Part shown: one piece after another, positions 60,000-64,000 of the stretch | How positions within the stretch are numbered: the stretch's first letter is position 1 | How the letters are laid out: the number at the start of each line of letters is the position of its first letter | Assembly: GCA_907165135.1 (NCBI GenBank) | Contig: OU015569.1 | Coordinates: 12,710,501-12,774,500 of the forward strand | DNA: 64,000 bases | Direction: 5' to 3' | Source of the DNA: Oikopleura dioica | Taxonomy: Eukaryota > Chordata > Appendicularia > Copelata > Oikopleuridae | Position numbers and translations under genes: made by a program | The notes under the pieces: model-generated | The model's input: only the letters and a program-made list of their open reading frames with translations | Told to the model about the DNA's origin: nothing | Database searches by the model: none

Positions 60000-60137
60000 T
60001 CAGGGCGCGACTGTATTCGTAAGCTTTGCCCTAATCCAGCTCTCAGATCCGATATTGTCTCCCTTATCGAAAAAGCATCCGACGGAATGAGCGTTTCCGT
60101 TGTAAATGATGTCCTCTGTAGCACGAACAAGAATATT
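60000..60137 (-). CDS. C-terminal exon of an unidentified minus gene
   Basis: An open stretch ending at the stop 60000-60002 with protein-like text (NILVRATEDIIYNGNAHSVG, then CFFDKGDNIGSESW). No acceptor or upstream exon could be found before the MITE at 60185. It is perhaps the remnant of a gene, or an exon reached by a non-GT intron. Confidence 0.35.
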   Translation of the reverse strand, partial: NILVRATEDIIYNGNAHSVGCFFDKGDNIGSESWIRAKLTNTVAP

Positions 60138-60184
60138 CGGAATTTCGGAATGTTTAATAGGTTCATTGCGTTAATATTATATAT

Positions 60185-60388
60185 ATCTGGGATCGGCAGC
60201 CTGATTAGAAATCCTGAGTCAGGATTTGAAAGATCTCTAATGAAAAGCCGCGTATTATTTTTACAATCTATTTTTAACTTCTGGCGAACTTGCGTTGTAA
60301 GAGCGCCGCTACTAGGCTTTTTCATTAGACTCTAATGATTAGAGATCTTTCAGACCCTGACTCAGGTTTTTTACACAGGCCAAGCCCA
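60185..60388. repeat. MITE copy
   Basis: CTGGGATCGGCAGCCTGATT at the left and TTTTTTACACAGGCCAAGCCCAG at the right (shortened right end); 204 bases. Confidence 0.8.
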
Positions 60389-60634
60389 GATTTATATTTC
60401 ACAGTGCAAAAGTATAAAAATGAGCAGAGTTGACGAGAAGAAGGAATTCGAAAGTTGAAAACAAATGACGTGATCGAAGAGGGATTGGGCGGAAGAGAAG
60501 TTCAAGAATGTAAATCACTTCTCGAACTGTGGGTTGTGGCCCAGTAGCCGTTAAAAAGCAACGCTTGACTTTCCTAATTGGGCCGCTTCGGGTATTTAGA
60601 GCGGAGACAACAAGGAGAACAGACAAAGCAAGAA

Positions 60635-63000
60635 ATGAGCTTCGAGGAACTGAACACTTGGCTTTCGAGTTTCGACGGATTCGTCTCGCCCAACGTCGCC
60701 ACGCGAGATTTCAGAGCGACCGGACGCGGCATCGTGGCAAATGAAAACCTGCGGAAGTTTGAAAAGATTTTTCAAATTCCCCAAGCGCTGATTATTTCGG
60801 GCCCGCGGATGCTCAAAAACGCAGAAGTACTCAGGTAACATTTATTTGACGTCACTTGCAGGAAATCAAGTAATATGAATCAGACACAAGAAAAGATTTT
60901 GTATGAGAAATTGAGATTATTTCAGCATATAAAATTGAATACGATCTTCGTTGTGTAAATGCTCTAAGGACGAGAGCTTCATTTTATTAATTATTTAGCA
61001 TATTTTACACCTCTGCGAAAATTATTAAACTGCCAAAAAGAGAAATAAACGCATACATTATTGCTTTCATTTTAAAAAAAGTAAATTTTAGTATCTTCTC
61101 GACCTCTTCTGTAAAAGTCGACATTTCTCAAGTCTTCATCCTCTGGCTCTACTTAGGTATGTTTCTTCGCTTTTGCAGAAATTGACGTCTTCTTTTAAGA
61201 AATTCGAAAAGGGAAGAAGTCGCCGTTCCACACGTATCTGGACTCGATTCCGCAGCGCTACTGGATGGGAATCTGCGTCCCCGAAGAAGTCCATCCTTGC
61301 ATTCCGAAGCAGACGCTGGCCACGCTGCGGGACGAGATCGTCTTCGTACGTGCCAAGTTCGCCAATTTCTGCAAAGCGACAGAACACACTTGGCTCAAAG
61401 GAACGGGCCTCCTCTCTATTTTACATTCTTTAAGAAAAACTGTGCACTTTGGCCGCTCAAGTTCGGCCACAACTGCGCTTAGCACTTTTTGCACCTTATC
61501 AATTACGTCAACTGGCGAGGCATTATCGAGCACTGATTTAGTGCTGCATCTTCTCGAAAAAAGGGAGCCAAATGAAAGGGAGAATCAACTACACGCAGTT
61601 TTGCCACTTGTACGCGATTGTCAAAAGCCGCGTCGTCGGTGTCTGCGGACTCGTTTACAACAACAAAGAAACAGAAGAAATAAAGTGGATCGAGTGGGGC
61701 AGTCCTTACGATGACGCAATTTTATGCCCCGTTTTCGACTTGCTCAATAATTCCTGCGATTCCAACGCTTCCTACTCGTTTGATCCCTCCTCGAAGAGCA
61801 TGCTTGTCGAAATGGAAGAAGACATTAAAGGTTAGGCTAACAATTATCTGCTTTATGAGTTTGGCTCGCCAACCTGTGTAGAAATCCTGAGTAAGGGTCT
61901 ATAAGATCTCTCGTGAAAAGCCACTTAGCTAGAATTCGAAAATTGAATGGAAAAGAAATTTTTGGAAGCCGCTTTCCGAGCTTTGATAAGAGTTCTTTCA
62001 GACCCTGACTCAGGTTTTCTACACAGGTCGCCGAGCCCAGTTTACAAGTGTCTTCCCCCTCTAAAGCAAAACTAATGCTCGTTTAGCTGGCTCCCAAGTT
62101 TTCATCTGCTACGGGCCAAAATGCGACGATGTCCTTTTCAACAACTACGGCTTCGTCTTCAAAAGCGGCGAAAATCAAGAGAACTCGATCCGCGTCTTTC
62201 CAGAAGAAGTGATTTCCGAGTTGAGGCAACAAGGAAAACAGACATGCGCGCAAATTGACGAAAAGTACCAAAGCCTGCTTCGCCAAATCGAAGATGATGC
62301 GACTTTTCATCTCGCTTTCGATCAGATGAAGCTGAGGAGAGGCAATGTAGACTGGAACTTGTGGTACTTTGTGGTCTGGATGACTGGCGGCAGCGTTGAA
62401 GGTATTTTTGTTTGGAAACGAGACGCAACAGATCAACAGGTCGCGAAAACATACGTTCCCCGAACATAAGCAATTTACCCAGTTTCTTTTGACAAGCAGA
62501 ATTACAGAAAAAATAATTTTCTACATTCGTAAAATCTTCAACTAGAATCGCTTCTTTCAAAATATAAACAATCAAATTAAAGTATCCAGCAAAAAATGAA
62601 TAGTCAATTTCATTTAAATTTCAAGAGCTGTCTTCCATCCGTTCCACGCTCAACTTTTCAAGTAGCAGCGAGGCAAAACAGCGAGTCAATGCCCTGGACG
62701 TGATTCTAGCGATTCTGCGTAAACGACTAAATCAGCTGGCGGAAACGGCGAATGCGCAAGCAAAACTGACGCTTGAAATTCCAGATTGGTACTTGAAAAC
62801 GCTCAAGACTCTTAGGAGTTCGCACAATCAGCTGATGACCTACTGGTTCGTTTTTTTCCTTCACTCTATGTGTAAAAAGAACTGTTTGTTGCAGGTACGA
62901 CGAGTTGGTCGAAGAGCGCAAAAATAAAAGAAACCATTGCGAGGGAGAATCCGATCCAGGACAAACAGGCCAGGCTCTTTACCAAAAGATATCACTGTAA
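60635..63000 (+). CDS. SET-domain protein methyltransferase-like (SETD3/4/6 group)
   Basis: Exons 60635-60834, 61092-61156, 61200 to about 61390, 61542-61830, 62087-62401, 62626-62845 and 62895-63000. All joins are in phase except the exon ending near 61390, whose donor I could not fix. The architecture is a split SET domain followed by a helical substrate-binding region (LSSIRSTLNFSSSSEAKQRV), as in Rubisco-LSMT-type methyltransferases. SET motifs are visible but altered: VFDLLNNSCDSN where DxLNH is usual, and CYGPKCDDVLFNNYGF where YGxxxNxxLLxxYGF is usual. Catalysis may therefore be modified. One intron holds a full MITE. Confidence 0.75.
61860..62040. repeat. MITE copy in SET gene intron
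   Basis: Left end TTTGGCTCGCCAACCTGTGT, right end CTACACAGGTCGCCGAGCCCAG; flanks TTTATGAG and TTTACAAG agree at 6 of 8. Confidence 0.85.
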
Positions 63001-63128
63001 TAGAAAATTAAACATGGAGCCAACCACAGTCACTAGAATCGCGGCTCTTTCTCGAGTCAAAACGCCGTCGAGCCGAAAGCCGCCGCTCCGTATCCCGCTA
63101 CATGGGGAGCTATTCGGATCCTCCTGCT
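63001..63128. other. 3' flank of SET gene
   Basis: No gene; ends at the target duplication of the following MITE. Confidence 0.5.
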
Positions 63129-63338
63129 CTGGGCTCGGCAATCTGTATAAAAACCTGAGCCAGTCTCTTAAACTTTTAAAGTGAAAAGCCGTGTAGCGGC
63201 TCTTTTAGAAACGAAGCCGCAAAGAGGCTAATTATGATTGAAAAGATTATTTTCGTTTTCAAAAAGTTGCTACGCGGCTTCTCATTAGAAATCTTTCAGA
63301 CCCTGACTCAGGTTTTCTACACAAGTTGCCGAGCCCAG
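63129..63338. repeat. MITE copy with perfect 8-base target duplication
   Basis: Complete 210-base copy, CTGGGCTCGGCAATCTGTAT to CAAGTTGCCGAGCCCAG. It is flanked on both sides by CTCCTGCT (63121-63128 and 63339-63346). This copy gives the best definition of the family ends and of the 8-base duplication. Confidence 0.95.
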
Positions 63339-63346
63339 CTCCTGCT

Positions 63347-63983
63347 TACCGCTATTTGAAGTGGCTTTCTTGAAACGATCATTTTTTTCTTCTTTCCTGT
63401 CAAGTTTTCATTTTTATCACTTTTCAGCAAAAAGTTCAAGCAATAAATTTCCGTTCAGAAATCATGACTTTTTGATGACTTTCATTTGATTAAGGCAATT
63501 TTAGCGCGGTTTGTTTTTATTTAGTCGATGGTTTTAGGTGTCGCTGGTTATTTTAAAGTTGCGATGGGAAGGATGGCGGACGTGTTAAAAGGGTTTATCG
63601 TGGTATTATGTAAGTAGCGAATTTTTAAAAGGAAAATTAGAAGGCGCGGCGCTGGGTGGTGGTGCATTTGGCGAAATAATTTAAAAGAGCTCTTAGGAAG
63701 CTCTTCCGAACACGCGCCACTCCCTGGCTCCTGATAACAAGGAACTCTTTATCGCGCGCCAGTCATAACTGCGATCCCTATCTCTCGACCACGTCACTAG
63801 AATCTACAAAAGACACCAATTACCTCACTAAATAGCCTTTAACTCTCGCCCTTGCTTTCAAACGAAATTCTTCGTTTCAGTTTTTAACACTTTCACTTTG
63901 ATAGTAATTTACTATCAAATTTAGTACGCAATAATTTACTACGCTTTAAGCGTTTTAACTTTAAAGTCGGACAGCTCGGAGAG
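63347..63983. other. Unassigned region
   Basis: No gene recognised. An AT-rich stretch with ATAGTAATTTACTATC inverted words lies at 63900-63950. Confidence 0.4.
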
Positions 63984-64000
63984 CTTGGCAACTTGCGTAG
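63984..64000. repeat. MITE left end, cut by window edge
   Basis: GCTTGGCAACTTGCGTAG at the last bases matches the MITE left end. Confidence 0.6.

Overview
The window is nuclear DNA of a very compact animal genome, most likely a larvacean (appendicularian tunicate) close to Oikopleura. The basis is: animal-specific genes (paxillin, synaptogyrin, FAM184, UVSSA, SH3BP5, an ETS factor); introns mostly of 40-80 bases; intergenic gaps often under 150 bases; same-strand genes whose ATG sits directly behind an AG splice acceptor, as expected for spliced-leader trans-splicing of operons; and a class of introns that start with GA instead of GT (GA-AG introns are reported from Oikopleura dioica). The species call is inference. 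Coding regions were rebuilt by eye from reading frames, splice phases and remembered protein families, so single junctions may be wrong even where the gene is certain.

Layout. 1-12 kb: a secreted ShK/EGF/TSP1 protein (minus), then mostly small unassigned exons and many copies of one miniature inverted-repeat element. 12-20 kb: a Ras-like GTPase, a possible leucine-rich gene, an intronless C2H2 zinc-finger gene, a synaptogyrin and a paxillin. 20.7-25 kb: NADPH-cytochrome P450 reductase (minus), with a complete RAB6 gene on the opposite strand inside one of its introns. 25.6-29.5 kb: a likely operon THOC5 > MVB12 > PIP4P/TMEM55 (minus). 29.7-30.2 kb: a zinc-finger gene with three tandem exon-intron copies. 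30.4-36.7 kb: FAM184. 37-44.5 kb: a likely operon UVSSA > SLX1 > M17 aminopeptidase > CDC7 (minus), rich in DNA repair and replication functions. 45.4-47 kb: two unassigned genes 8 bases apart. 47.4-50.6 kb: C1orf74/UPF0739-like > unknown > dsRNA-binding protein (plus). 51-53.5 kb: an ETS factor whose DNA-binding domain is interrupted by a 952-base palindromic element. 54-57.3 kb: a BED-like zinc-finger gene. 57.5-59.8 kb: SH3BP5-like (minus). 60.6-63 kb: a SET-domain methyltransferase-like gene (plus).

Three things run through the window. (1) About 30 copies of a hAT-like MITE with roughly 36-base inverted ends (CTGGGCTCGGCAACCTGTGT...), mostly inside introns and gaps; some ends coincide with splice sites. 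(2) Several large fold-back elements inside genes. (3) GA-AG introns with the donor consensus (A/C)AG|GA(A/T), found where no in-phase GT donor exists. Three places look like one-base homopolymer deletions, in the reductase and the dsRNA-binding gene, probably assembly error.
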